Source: CAWGJF01 sp963715745 (GTDB taxonomy: Bacteria; Bacteroidota; Ignavibacteria; Ignavibacteriales; Ignavibacteriaceae). From it: 64,000 nt of DNA. Location: positions 2,914,001 through 2,978,000 of the forward strand of contig OY970271.1 in assembly GCA_963715745.1 (NCBI GenBank). Reading direction: 5' to 3'. The notes under the pieces are model-generated. The model ran no database searches. It was not told the DNA's origin and saw nothing but the letters and a program-made list of their open reading frames with translations. Below are positions 7,922-17,280 of the stretch, one piece after another (positions within the stretch are counted from its first letter, which is position 1; each line of letters opens with the position of its first letter). Made by a program: the position numbers and the translations under genes.

Positions 7922-7981
7922 TTACCTTAACTGCAGCATCAACTCATCAACTGCTTTTTTCAATTGGCTACCGGTTCCTTT
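7922..7981 (-). pseudogene. 3'-terminal scrap of a second S41 protease gene copy
   Basis: On the minus strand this reads KGTGSQLKKAVDELMLQLR and then TAA. The C-terminus of the intact S41 protease beginning 180 bp away is KGTDAQLKKAVEELMKQMK and stop. Thirteen of 19 residues are identical and the stop is in the same place. Upstream of the scrap the frame hits a stop at once. It is best explained as the last 19 codons of a duplicated gene that was otherwise deleted. The rest of 7787-8160 holds palindromes and no gene. Confidence 0.75.
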
Positions 7982-8085
7982 TTAGGGAACTCATCCTATA
8001 ATCCTTCTTTTGCAAAGAGAAGGAATTGTTAGTACAAATGACTATATATTTGATTCCTTGACAGAACTATTAATAAATTGTTTTA

Positions 8086-8120
8086 CTAAAAATAAAGTCT
8101 CTCCCTTTTTAAGGGAGAGA
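8086..8120 (-). terminator. Hairpin terminator candidate after the S41 protease gene
   Basis: TCTCTCCCTT (8098-8107) and AAGGGAGAGA (8111-8120) pair perfectly over 10 bp with a 3-nt loop. On the minus strand the hairpin is followed by CTTTATTTTTAG. It lies 41 bp after the protease stop codon. A weaker inverted repeat (ATCCTTCT with AGAAGGA) is at 8001-8024. Confidence 0.5.
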
Positions 8121-8160
8121 TTTATAGAGAGTCAGTTAAAAAAAACAATAAACACTGCAT

Positions 8161-11100
8161 TTATTTCATCTGTTTCATCAATTCTTCAACAGCTTTTTTC
8201 AACTGTGCATCAGTTCCTTTTGCGCGGTAATCCGGTGCATTCTCAACAATAAAATCAGGAGTTGCAGCTTCATCTTCCATATCATTTCCGGTTTTCTTTA
8301 TATACCAGCCTCTGAACGGCAAACGTACCCATGTTCCGTCAACCATTCTTCTTCCGCCTGTTGAAATAACAGCACCGAATGTCGGTTTGCCCACAAGCTT
8401 TCCTATTCCAAGAGTTTTATATGCGTGTGAAAATATTTCGGCATTTGAATAACTGTTTTCATTGCAAAGTGCAATACTTGGTTTTATCCAGGCAGAATAC
8501 GGCAGCCTTTCACCAAGTGGATAGTAACTTGAAAATTTAGAATTATTTTTTGCAAGATCATCCGTTGCACCTCTTGGAATTGTGTAAGCGTGCTGTTTGT
8601 AGTTCAGTACAGTCATTAAGAAATCCGTAGTCCAGCCGCCGCCGTTGTAACGCACATCCACAACAATTGCATCTTTGCCGTAACCTGTAGCTGCGAGCTC
8701 TCTTTCAAATTCCTCAAAACTTTCCCATCCCATTGCCCTTATATGAATATAGCCAATCTTCCCGTTTGAATATTTGTCTGTAAGTTTTTTCCTGTCCTGT
8801 ACCCATTCATTGTAAAGAAGATCTCTAATGTTATCTGTGGGTCTTATTATAACTTCTCTTTCTTTTCCATCTTTTGATTTTACATCCAGTAGGACTCTTT
8901 CATCTGCTGTGTTTACAAACTTTGAATAGAAATTAATATTTCCTCCAACAGTTTCTCCGTTTACTTTTGTAATTACATCACCTGTATTTAGCTTGCTTTC
9001 TATTTTATCAGCAGGACTTTCAGGAACAACACGTTCAACCTTAATTCCGCCATCACTATTCGTAATTTCTATTCCAAGCAGACCTGTTTTTTCTTTTTGT
9101 GTTTCTTCCCTGTCATCACCGTACATTCCCATATGACTTGCGTTAATTTGACCAAGCATAAAGTTGAACATATACCTGAAATCGCGGTCAGTGGATGCAG
9201 CCATTACCCATGTTTTGTATTTTTCTTTTATTGCATTCCAGTCGTGATTATTATAATCAGGATCATAAAAACCATCTCTAATCATTCTCCATGATTCTTC
9301 AAAAATCTGGTCCTTTTCTTTTGAAAAATCAATCTGCATTTTTGCTGCATACGAAAGACTTTCTTCTTTCTTTTTATCTACATCAACTTTTGAAAGTTTG
9401 CCATCTCCTTTAAACAGGTAAATACTTTTTACATCCTTATCCGGCTGCAATGAATTAAAAGCATCGCTTCCTTTTATAATTGATTCAAAATCTTTTCCAT
9501 CCCATTTAATACTGTAAAGTGAGTAGTCAAGTTTTTTACCTTTGCCTGATGAATACGGCGCTGTAAAATAAAATGTTTCACCATCTGCTGAGATAACAAC
9601 ATTTCTTTCATCTCCGGGCATTGAAGTTACCTGCACTAATCTTTTATAGATATCCGGGAAATCAATCTGAATCTCTTTTACTTTTGCTGAATCTTTTTTG
9701 TCTTTCTTTTCTTTCGGCTTTTCAAATTCATCCCAGTCCTGCTGGGTTTTTTCCCAATCCGATTTCTTCAGCCAGACAAACCAGATATCTGCATCACGGT
9801 TATTTCTTTCAGAAACAAAACCAATCTTTGAACCATCCGCACTCCAGAAAGGCTGAGCATCCATTCTCGGGTGCATACTTACATTAACAGCTTCGTGAGA
9901 GTTATCCGCTGCCTGTATGAAAATTTCATTATTGAAATAAAGATCAGACTTTGAATATGCAACCCATTTGGAATCGGGACTCCAGCTAATACCCTCCGGT
10001 GCTGCCCAGTCATCCGATAATATTTTTTCACCGGAAAGCTTTCCGTCTTTATCAATTTCTGCAGTAATGAATTGACCATTGCCCCGCACAAAAGCAATCT
10101 TCTTTCCATCAGATGACATTGTTAATTCTGATTCATCTTTATCTGTGTTTGTAATCCTGTCAATTTTATGCTTCAAGCTTTTAAATATGTTCGTTTCTTT
10201 TTTATCCGAAGAGGAAACAGCATAAATATCAAACTGCCCTGCTTCATCAGAAACAAAGACAAGAACAGAATCATTTACCCACTGCGGGTTTTCTTCCCTT
10301 GAAGGACTTTTGGTTAGATTAACTGTAAGTTTTTTGTCTTTATCATTTTCTGTAACAAAAATATCTCCGCGCACTGCAAGTGCAATGTATTTTCCGTTTG
10401 GTGAAACAGAAAACTCTGATGCTTTGGAAGTTAGTGTTGTCCATTCATAAGGATCGAGCTTGTAATCCGAAGTGACATCGATTGAGAGCTTCTTTAAATT
10501 TGTTCCGTCTGAATTAATTGTATAAAGGTTCATATCTTTTTCAAGAACAAGCCTGCTTCCGTCACCGCTGATGCTGAAATTACGAACGCCGTCATCTGTA
10601 AAAGTCGTTACAGCAATTTCATTTTGTTTCTCACCATTTGTACCGAGAGTTAATTTATGAACATTATATCTTCCGCTGGAAGCGCTGATATAGTAAAGAG
10701 TGCGTTCTCCTCCCCACTGCGGTGAATAATCATTCCCGTCAAAATCAGTAAGCTGAATATATTTTTTATCTTTTGTGTCGTACAGCCAGATATCCCTGTT
10801 TGCAGATCCGCGGTATTCTTCACGCTGAATCCGGCAGTCACCTTTTGTAAAAGCAACAAACCTTCCGTCGGGCGATTCTGCAGGATCGTAGCCGAATGCA
10901 TCAAGCGCTCTTTCGGGAGTTCCGCCGTTTGGTGATGCTGAATATATTTCCGGCGACCATTCCACTGACCTGTAATTTCTTGTGGTTGTAAAATATATTT
11001 TCCCGCTGCTACTCCAGCTTGCAATATCATCGCCGGCAGAATTGTATGTAAGTCTTAACGGAACTCCACCTGAAGCATCAGTAACATAAATATCTGAGTT

Positions 11101-11358
11101 GCCGAATCTCTCGCTGTTAAAAGCAATTTTATTTCCGTCCGGGCTCCACACGCTGCTGGTTTCTATTCCTTCGTGCTCGGTTATCCTTTCTGCTTTGCCG
11201 CCGGAAGATGAAACAGTCCATATATCTCCCTGGTATGAAAAAGCGATCTTTGAGCCGTTATTATTAATTGAAGGATACAAAAGCAGAGGCTGGTTCTGCG
11301 GAAATGCTATTGAAGAAAGTAAAATAAGAACAGTAAAAATGGCTGATGGTTTTAACAT
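8161..11358 (-). CDS. Tricorn-like S41 family peptidase with TolB-type propeller
   Basis: This exported protease homologue has 1065 residues. A signal peptide (LKPSAIFTVLILLSSIAFPQ) is followed by PD40/TolB-like beta-propeller repeats to about residue 540 (repeated D-G/N-x-K-I-A-F and SPDG motifs, for example SVWSPDGNKIAF). A charged Lys/Asp insert, a second beta-rich part and a PDZ domain (about 756-810, RVVPESPADK...GDVITKVNGE) come next. The C-terminal S41 protease domain has VVDVRYNGGGW and the motif NENSYSNAEIF at 966-976, where the nucleophile Ser is expected. It probably degrades peptides in the periplasm or outside the cell. The ATG at 11358 is chosen because GGGAG is 6 nt before it; the GTG one codon earlier is too close. 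It is monocistronic. Confidence 0.92.
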   Translation of the reverse strand: MLKPSAIFTVLILLSSIAFPQNQPLLLYPSINNNGSKIAFSYQGDIWTVSSSGGKAERITEHEGIETSSVWSPDGNKIAFNSERFGNSDIYVTDASGGVPLRLTYNSAGDDIASWSSSGKIYFTTTRNYRSVEWSPEIYSASPNGGTPERALDAFGYDPAESPDGRFVAFTKGDCRIQREEYRGSANRDIWLYDTKDKKYIQLTDFDGNDYSPQWGGERTLYYISASSGRYNVHKLTLGTNGEKQNEIAVTTFTDDGVRNFSISGDGSRLVLEKDMNLYTINSDGTNLKKLSIDVTSDYKLDPYEWTTLTSKASEFSVSPNGKYIALAVRGDIFVTENDKDKKLTVNLTKSPSREENPQWVNDSVLVFVSDEAGQFDIYAVSSSDKKETNIFKSLKHKIDRITNTDKDESELTMSSDGKKIAFVRGNGQFITAEIDKDGKLSGEKILSDDWAAPEGISWSPDSKWVAYSKSDLYFNNEIFIQAADNSHEAVNVSMHPRMDAQPFWSADGSKIGFVSERNNRDADIWFVWLKKSDWEKTQQDWDEFEKPKEKKDKKDSAKVKEIQIDFPDIYKRLVQVTSMPGDERNVVISADGETFYFTAPYSSGKGKKLDYSLYSIKWDGKDFESIIKGSDAFNSLQPDKDVKSIYLFKGDGKLSKVDVDKKKEESLSYAAKMQIDFSKEKDQIFEESWRMIRDGFYDPDYNNHDWNAIKEKYKTWVMAASTDRDFRYMFNFMLGQINASHMGMYGDDREETQKEKTGLLGIEITNSDGGIKVERVVPESPADKIESKLNTGDVITKVNGETVGGNINFYSKFVNTADERVLLDVKSKDGKEREVIIRPTDNIRDLLYNEWVQDRKKLTDKYSNGKIGYIHIRAMGWESFEEFERELAATGYGKDAIVVDVRYNGGGWTTDFLMTVLNYKQHAYTIPRGATDDLAKNNSKFSSYYPLGERLPYSAWIKPSIALCNENSYSNAEIFSHAYKTLGIGKLVGKPTFGAVISTGGRRMVDGTWVRLPFRGWYIKKTGNDMEDEAATPDFIVENAPDYRAKGTDAQLKKAVEELMKQMK

Positions 11359-11413
11359 CACTAACTCCCGGTGTTTTATGAGCGAATGAATTTTTGCCCT
11401 GATTAAAGACTTA

Positions 11414-11421
11414 CAAATATA
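11414..11421 (-). promoter_or_regulatory. Candidate -7 box for the S41 protease gene
   Basis: The minus-strand sequence is TATATTTG, matching TAnnTTTG, with a TTG about 22 nt upstream of it (near 11446). This spacing fits the Bacteroidota promoter pattern. The leader to the ATG would be about 50 nt. Confidence 0.4.
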
Positions 11422-11559
11422 AAATTCTTAGATAATATTTGGGCAACATATTTGGATAAACGGTAAGCTTTCTAAGTATAATAAAGGGAGGAACGGTAAT
11501 AAAATATTTTGAGTGAATTGAAGGGATGTTACAAAATATATTGTGGCGTTGTATTGCAA

Positions 11560-11633
11560 GTCATTTCCTGTCACCGAGTGGTCGGTGACAGCTGGAAATC
11601 GATTTCTTACTGCAAAAGCGGGATCGAAATGAC
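11560..11633. repeat. Nested palindromic repeat (GTCACCGA family, copy 1)
   Basis: The core is CTGTCACCGA (11568-11577), loop GTGG, TCGGTGACAG (11582-11591), perfect over 10 bp. Outer arms GTCATTTC (11560-11567) and GAAATGAC (11626-11633) are also perfect complements. Related cores are at 16303-16321 and 22690-22709. The remaining bases of 11359-11818 hold a candidate promoter, a terminator and no gene I can support. Confidence 0.7.
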
Positions 11634-11760
11634 ATTACCCAAATCCTGTCATTTGGTTATTAAAGGTCTTTGTATTGCGGGGAAAAAGATAGCATACCTA
11701 TCTTTCAGTTTATTAAGGATGTAAAAGAAACATGTATAAAGAAAATGTATCTTTTGCATA

Positions 11761-11786
11761 ATAAAAAACCCCGGCATATACCGGGG
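11761..11786 (-). terminator. Rho-independent terminator after the large T9SS protein gene
   Basis: On the minus strand CCCCGG, loop TATATG, CCGGGG is followed directly by TTTTTTAT. It lies 32 bp after the stop of the gene ending at 11819. Confidence 0.85.
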
Positions 11787-11818
11787 TCGATTCTCTTTCC
11801 AACTAACCACAGGAGGAA

Positions 11819-14800
11819 TTATTTACTGAGAATCATCTTTTTTACCTGTGTAAAGTTTCCTGCCTTAATCCTGTATAAGTAAACACCGCTTGCAAGATCA
11901 GTTGCATCAAGTCTCAGGATATAATTTCCCGCGTGTTTTACTTCATTGACCAACGTTAAAACTTCTTCACCTATTATATTATAAACTTTAAGTGTAACAA
12001 GTCCTTCTTCAGGTATTGCATATTTAATAACAGTAGAAGGATTGAACGGGTTGGGATAATTCTGTTCAATGCTGTATTCTATTGGAATAGTATTTTCATT
12101 TCCGGCATCTGTTATTGCTCCAATAGTAAACTCACCTGAAACAACCTGGCTACCAATATAAGCTGCATCAACTGCTCTCAGTTCCCATGTATAATGACCA
12201 TTAGGCAATCCTGCCAGTGACCATTCCGTAACCGCACTTATATTTCCAGGTTCAGGCAGTCGGGTGAGAATTTCATTTAAAGGATTAGTTGGACTATTGA
12301 TCGGTACATGTGTTCCTGCCCTTACGATCCTGATATCGTATGTTATTGCCTGCCAAGGTGTGTGATCATCATTTGCAGGCAGCCATGAAAGCAGAACTGA
12401 ATCATCTCCCTGTGTTAAAGAATTCAAACCGCCCGGAGCAGTCGGCGCATTATTCTGTGCTGCAACATCGTTACGGTAAATATGCATTTGTGCTTCAACA
12501 AGTCCGTTGCCGCCGGGAACAAAGTATTGTCCTGCGATAAAGTAATCAAGGTCGCCTTCTCCATCAATATCGAACCATGAAAAAGTACCGCCCCTGGTAC
12601 CGCTTGCAAGCGGAGCCGGAAGCTCGTTGCCTGATTCAGTAAATATCCCGTTATCATTTGTATAAATTCTTGCTCTTCCTTCAATCTGAGAACCAGAATT
12701 GTAATTTCCGGCAACAAGAATATCCATATCACCATCTGAATCATAGTCTGCCCACGAGGCAGCAGTAATATCAAACCAGCCTTCACACGGCAGGCACTCG
12801 ATAACTTCAAAAGGAATATAAGTTTCAGAATCGTTGCGATAAATACGAAGAACAGTATGGTAAGTGCTGTCAATATCTTTAATGTTACCAGCAACAAGAA
12901 TATCAAGATCACCGTCACCATCATAATCACCCCATTGAGCTTCACCATGTTCAATGCTCAAGGAACCCAGAATATCTTCTGCGGTGAATACACCATTACC
13001 ATCATTCCTGTAACGACGTATAAAACCGTTATCATAAAGAGGTGCAGAATTTATAAGCAGCAGATCAAGATCCTGATCACCATCAAAATCTGCCCAGGAA
13101 CTTTGTGCATGTTCTGTCGGGGCAAAAACGGAATCGGTTTCAGTAAAGATCCATCCGCCTGTTCCATTAGGTCCGTCATTTCTCATTAAAGAAGTACGGT
13201 AATTAAATGTGCCCTGATCAAACACTGAAGGAATAAGCAGATCAAAATCGCCGTCATTATCATAATCAGCCCAGGTAATAGACCTGAGATCAAAATAAGC
13301 CTGATCATTGTCTTCCCAATATGCCGGAAGCTCTGTATCTGTTAAAACAAGTGAACCGTTATCGTTTCGATAAATTACTGTAGCACCATCTGTTCCTACT
13401 GCAAGATCGAGATCACCATCACCATCAGCATCACCCCAGGCAAGATCGGAAGCTCCTGAACTTAAATCACCAAACGGAACTTCAAAATATGAAAAACCCC
13501 ATTGTGTCTGTGAGACTGAACCATCATTACGTAAAAGCAAAAGCCTGTCTTCAACACTTTGGTTGTAAACAACATAGTAACCAAGCACAGCTATGTCGAG
13601 ATCGCCATCATTATCATAATCTGCAGGCGCAGTAGTGATGACCCAGAAATCCTCATCCTGCGGCGTAATAAAAATTGAATCCAGCGGTGTTACTTCAGTA
13701 AAATCACCAAAAGTTCCCCCGGGTCCGGGCTGAACAACAACAATATGCCCGGCACTAGCTGTTGCACCTTCATTATCAGTTACTATAAGACTAACTATAT
13801 AAGTATTGGAAGTATCATATGTGTGGGTTGGATTTTGCTGTGTTGAGCTTGTACCATCACCAAAGTTCCAATCCCAGCTTACAATATACCCATCAGGATC
13901 AAAGCTTGTATCTGTAAAATCAACTTTAAGCCCGGCTGCAGTAAAATCAAATGAGGCAACAGGCAATTGATTTGCGGGAGGTGGAGGAGGTCCGATGAAT
14001 CTTTCAATATAACCCTGGAACCCAACTGTCCAGGCATCACCACCCGGAACCCCGACAATTGAACTGAAATTACCAAAACCTGCTGAACCAATATTTAGAA
14101 CAGACCAGCTTTGCCCACCTGTAGCAGAATAATAGGCCACATTATTATATGTACTTACCCATAATTCATTAGCACCCATCAAATAAATATCAGTAAAATC
14201 ATCATCAGTATTTGGGGTTGGTAAAATTTCCCATGATACTCCTCCATCATTGCTGCGATATGCCTGACCCCACCAGCCAACAGCGTAACCTACGCTTTCA
14301 TTAAAAAATTCCATGTCGCTTATTTGTACAGGAGAGTAAGGCAGCTCACCCTGAATCCATGTTTCACCGTTGTCGGTGCTGCGGTAATAAAGTTCACCTA
14401 CATTTGCAGCCCATATGTTTGAATCTTCCACATCAACAGACCTGTAACTACCTAAGAAATCGGTAACAGGATTCCATGTGGTACCTCCATCCGTTGTATG
14501 ATATAATGCACCGGTATTAAAACTCTGCCCTATAACCCAGCCATCCAGTGAATTATTAAAGTGAATATCTTCTGCGGTTGACATGCTAGCAGGTTTGCCT
14601 GCAGTTGCCGTCCAGTTTATACCGTTATCTGTGCTTCTGAATACCTGCCCGGTTTTATCAACAACAAGGACTTCGTTTGCATCTAAAACCTGGACTGCAT
14701 TAAGATCATATTGCGAAAATTTTTCGTGAATAATCCATTGCGAAAGACCATCACTTGTAAGCAGTGTTCCGTTATCACCAACTGCAATCAGATCACCATT

Positions 14801-15958
14801 AGGAAACCTGTCAACATCATTAAGTGATTCACCGGTTCCACTTGATATTTGAAACCAGGATGCACCACCATCTGTGGTTTTAATTACATAACCGGAACCA
14901 TAGCCAAAATAGCCGGTCTGCGCATCAGCAAATACAGGGAATGCACTGCTGAAAAAGCTTGGCTGCTGACCCGGTGAGACAAATGTTTGCGTCCAATTTA
15001 AACCTGCATCCAATGAATGAAACATATTTCCGGTGAAATCAGAAGCAACCACATTTTGCGCATCAACAATCGCAAAGCTGTGAACACCTTCCGGTATTAT
15101 TTCGCCGAGATCATTCCACGTTTGACCGCCATCAGTTGAACGGAATATGCGATCATCGTAATTCGGATAAACACCGGTTTGACCCCATGCAAGAACAACA
15201 TCTGATGAAATTGCAAGTAACTTAAATTTGCCGTTTGCCGCTGCTACAGAATTCCATGTCGTACCCCCATCAGTTGAACGAAGAAGCAAATCATCAGAAA
15301 TTGCTACTGCAACAGTTGATGTAAGAAATACAACCGACTTTGCGTCGCCCGTATATACAATCGTGAAAGTATTTCCGCCGTCAGTAGTTTTATAAATTCC
15401 GGTTTCGGAAACACCGAGACCATTTAAATCATCAATAAAATCAAATGAGAATATGCTGTCTGGTGAAGGCGCCCAGGAATCACCACCATCATGACTTACA
15501 TATCGATCAAAATTTCCTGTTGCTAATCCAAAAGAAGTTGTATAGAATTTCATAAAGTAAGTAGAGCCGAGAAAAGGAAGTTGTGTCCAGGTTGTTCCTC
15601 CGTCGGTTGTACGGTAGTTGTCATTCCCAAAAGCCCAACCATGCTGACTATCGAGGAAAAAGAGTCCGTTAAACGGATTACCAAGACTTGCAGGAACATT
15701 AAGCTGTACCCAGGTATTCCCACCATCATTTGACTCAAATAATGCACCGCCATCATCAAATGAATTATCATCAGTTGCTATAAATACTATTTGTGCTGAT
15801 GGGGCTCCAATTCCCCTCACATCAAGGTGTGTTGGAAGAGGACTTTGTGTGTTCCATTGAGGATTAATAGTTGATATAAATAGAAAGATTGCAATACTGA
15901 ATATCTTTACCGGAAGTTTTGCAAATGCAAAACATTTGTGAAGTAGTAAAAGTTTCAT
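11819..15958 (-). CDS. Large T9SS-secreted protein with YCF48/BNR, PKD, FG-GAP and Fn3 modules
   Basis: This 1379-residue protein has an N-terminal hydrophobic signal segment. About residues 30-650 are many BNR/YCF48-type repeats (TTDGGTTWTQL, SNDGGVSWEIL), forming one or more beta-propellers. A PKD domain follows at about 656-742 (WDWNFGDGTSS). FG-GAP/VCBS repeats with calcium-binding type motifs lie at about 750-1175 (WADYDNDGDFDLLI, WGDYDGDGDLDILV). A fibronectin III-like domain is at about 1180-1285, and the T9SS type A sorting domain (NYPNPFNPSTVIKY, YNIIGEEV, GVYLYRI) ends the protein. It is therefore exported to the surface or medium through the type IX system. The role is probably adhesion or glycan or protein binding; no catalytic domain is seen. 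It is monocistronic, with a clear terminator. Confidence 0.9.
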   Translation of the reverse strand: MKLLLLHKCFAFAKLPVKIFSIAIFLFISTINPQWNTQSPLPTHLDVRGIGAPSAQIVFIATDDNSFDDGGALFESNDGGNTWVQLNVPASLGNPFNGLFFLDSQHGWAFGNDNYRTTDGGTTWTQLPFLGSTYFMKFYTTSFGLATGNFDRYVSHDGGDSWAPSPDSIFSFDFIDDLNGLGVSETGIYKTTDGGNTFTIVYTGDAKSVVFLTSTVAVAISDDLLLRSTDGGTTWNSVAAANGKFKLLAISSDVVLAWGQTGVYPNYDDRIFRSTDGGQTWNDLGEIIPEGVHSFAIVDAQNVVASDFTGNMFHSLDAGLNWTQTFVSPGQQPSFFSSAFPVFADAQTGYFGYGSGYVIKTTDGGASWFQISSGTGESLNDVDRFPNGDLIAVGDNGTLLTSDGLSQWIIHEKFSQYDLNAVQVLDANEVLVVDKTGQVFRSTDNGINWTATAGKPASMSTAEDIHFNNSLDGWVIGQSFNTGALYHTTDGGTTWNPVTDFLGSYRSVDVEDSNIWAANVGELYYRSTDNGETWIQGELPYSPVQISDMEFFNESVGYAVGWWGQAYRSNDGGVSWEILPTPNTDDDFTDIYLMGANELWVSTYNNVAYYSATGGQSWSVLNIGSAGFGNFSSIVGVPGGDAWTVGFQGYIERFIGPPPPPANQLPVASFDFTAAGLKVDFTDTSFDPDGYIVSWDWNFGDGTSSTQQNPTHTYDTSNTYIVSLIVTDNEGATASAGHIVVVQPGPGGTFGDFTEVTPLDSIFITPQDEDFWVITTAPADYDNDGDLDIAVLGYYVVYNQSVEDRLLLLRNDGSVSQTQWGFSYFEVPFGDLSSGASDLAWGDADGDGDLDLAVGTDGATVIYRNDNGSLVLTDTELPAYWEDNDQAYFDLRSITWADYDNDGDFDLLIPSVFDQGTFNYRTSLMRNDGPNGTGGWIFTETDSVFAPTEHAQSSWADFDGDQDLDLLLINSAPLYDNGFIRRYRNDGNGVFTAEDILGSLSIEHGEAQWGDYDGDGDLDILVAGNIKDIDSTYHTVLRIYRNDSETYIPFEVIECLPCEGWFDITAASWADYDSDGDMDILVAGNYNSGSQIEGRARIYTNDNGIFTESGNELPAPLASGTRGGTFSWFDIDGEGDLDYFIAGQYFVPGGNGLVEAQMHIYRNDVAAQNNAPTAPGGLNSLTQGDDSVLLSWLPANDDHTPWQAITYDIRIVRAGTHVPINSPTNPLNEILTRLPEPGNISAVTEWSLAGLPNGHYTWELRAVDAAYIGSQVVSGEFTIGAITDAGNENTIPIEYSIEQNYPNPFNPSTVIKYAIPEEGLVTLKVYNIIGEEVLTLVNEVKHAGNYILRLDATDLASGVYLYRIKAGNFTQVKKMILSK

Positions 15959-16338
15959 AGGGATTTCCCCAAATTTTTTTATTGATGGTAATCTAGTACC
16001 ATAATCCCAATAATTGTGACATAAAAATAGTTAATATTAATATATTAAATATGGTTTATCAGATTTTATTTTTTAGAAAGCCTCAAAAACAAAAAAATGT
16101 AATGAATTGTGATTTTTAGATAATATATAGGAGGAAATAATATTACAATTAAATTTTGGGAAAGAAATTAAATACGTTTCAGGTTGCTATTCTAAACAAT
16201 TTTTGAATTGAATTAATCAGAATTTTAAATGTTTTCCTGAGTAAGGAATGTGGAAGATTTCTCAGTTGTAAAATCCATTGAAATGACAAATACTAAATTC
16301 CGGTCACGGAGCGTCCGTCACTGCCCCGTTTTCTTCCT
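15959..16338. other. Intergenic region with one palindromic repeat
   Basis: This is 380 bp of AT-rich DNA between two minus-strand genes. It should contain the promoter of the large T9SS gene, but I could not pick a convincing box. A GAAATGAC word and the second copy of the GTCACsGA palindrome lie near its left end as read on the plus strand bottom (about 16279-16321). An AGGAGG at about 16131 has no start codon or ORF behind it. Confidence 0.5.
16303..16321. repeat. Palindromic repeat (GTCACGGA family, copy 2)
   Basis: GTCACGGA (16303-16310), loop GCG, TCCGTCAC (16314-16321), with one mismatch in the arms. GAAATGAC lies just upstream (from about 16279), as in copy 1. It is placed directly downstream of the PEP-mutase-like gene and might also help end its transcript, although no T-run follows. 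Confidence 0.6.
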
Positions 16339-17208
16339 TTATTTATTCAACCCTATTGCCATTTTATAAGCCATTGCTGCCTCGGCTACAGGTGTTAAGG
16401 TATCTAATAAAATATTGTAAGTCCCTTTTTCAGAGAGTTCGTCGGCAACTTTTTTAATTAAAGCTAAAGTTGCTTTCATCAAACTTGAACCAAGACTTAC
16501 ACGGGCAACACCTAAATCCTGCAGTTCACTTATGGATGGAGTTACTCCCGCCCCAATCGTAGGGTTTGAAAGAATATTTATTGGAGCATTAATTTCCTTA
16601 ACTAATGTTGAAATCGTTTCTTTTTTCCATACAGGCTGTACAAATATGCAGTCGGCACCGGCTTCCCGGTATTTATTGCCTCGCTTAATTGATTCAGATA
16701 ATTTTTCTCGTGTTGAACCTGATGAAGTATAAAATGAATCCGTTCTTGCATTAATTACTAAATGAAAGCCCAGTGAATCTGATAATTCACGAATTGCAGA
16801 TATTCTTTCACAAAATTCCATCTCGTCAATTAATTTTGGATTTAAATCAATACTGTCTTCAATGTTTATTCCTACAATTCCTGTTGCAATTATCTTTTTA
16901 ACAGAATCAATTATTTCATCTAAATTATTTCCATATCCGGCTTCTATATCGGCAGTAACCAGAACTTGTACTGCATTTACGATTCCCTTTATAACTTCAA
17001 TCATTTCTGACAATTGTATTACCTGGCAGTCAGGATAACCCAAAGAAGCTGCTATTCCCATACTTGTTGTTGCGATTGCTTTATAGCCGCTTGCTTCTAT
17101 TAATTTAGAACTTGCGATGTCCCACGAGTTTAACAGAACCAGGATTTCTTTGTCTTGATGAAAATTCAGGAACAGTTCGGCTTTTTCTTTTTGATAACCT
17201 GAAACCAT
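16339..17208 (-). CDS. Isocitrate lyase/PEP mutase family protein
   Basis: The 289-residue length and TIM-barrel motifs fit the PEP mutase/isocitrate lyase superfamily: LVLLNSWDIASSKLIEASG near the start, the metal-binding strand VTADIEAGYGNN (84-95), GINIEDS at about 115-121, and INARTDSF. The Cys-containing loop of true isocitrate lyases (KKCGH) is not seen, so C-C lyase activity on isocitrate or methylisocitrate is unlikely. This subgroup is usually annotated as carboxyvinyl-carboxyphosphonate phosphorylmutase-like or as oxaloacetate-decarboxylase-like, with unknown substrate. No phosphonate genes are nearby, so I do not infer phosphonate synthesis. Confidence 0.85.
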   Translation of the reverse strand: MVSGYQKEKAELFLNFHQDKEILVLLNSWDIASSKLIEASGYKAIATTSMGIAASLGYPDCQVIQLSEMIEVIKGIVNAVQVLVTADIEAGYGNNLDEIIDSVKKIIATGIVGINIEDSIDLNPKLIDEMEFCERISAIRELSDSLGFHLVINARTDSFYTSSGSTREKLSESIKRGNKYREAGADCIFVQPVWKKETISTLVKEINAPINILSNPTIGAGVTPSISELQDLGVARVSLGSSLMKATLALIKKVADELSEKGTYNILLDTLTPVAEAAMAYKMAIGLNK

Positions 17209-17280
17209 AATATGGTCCTTTTTAATGTTTGATATAAATGAATTTGGAAGAACAGAAATAAATTAGTTCGGGCAAACAAT

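Noticed and set aside
8010..8252. Plus-strand 80-codon frame across the palindrome-rich spacer
   Set aside because: Half of it lies antisense to the S41 protease end and half in hairpins; no start signal.
12424..12954. 176-codon frame inside the large T9SS gene
   Set aside because: Out-of-frame shadow of repetitive FG-GAP coding sequence; the sense frame has clear domains.
16126..16170. AGGAGG ribosome-site-like sequence
   Set aside because: No ATG/GTG/TTG at proper distance and stops follow soon in all frames; probably chance, or a leftover of a lost gene.
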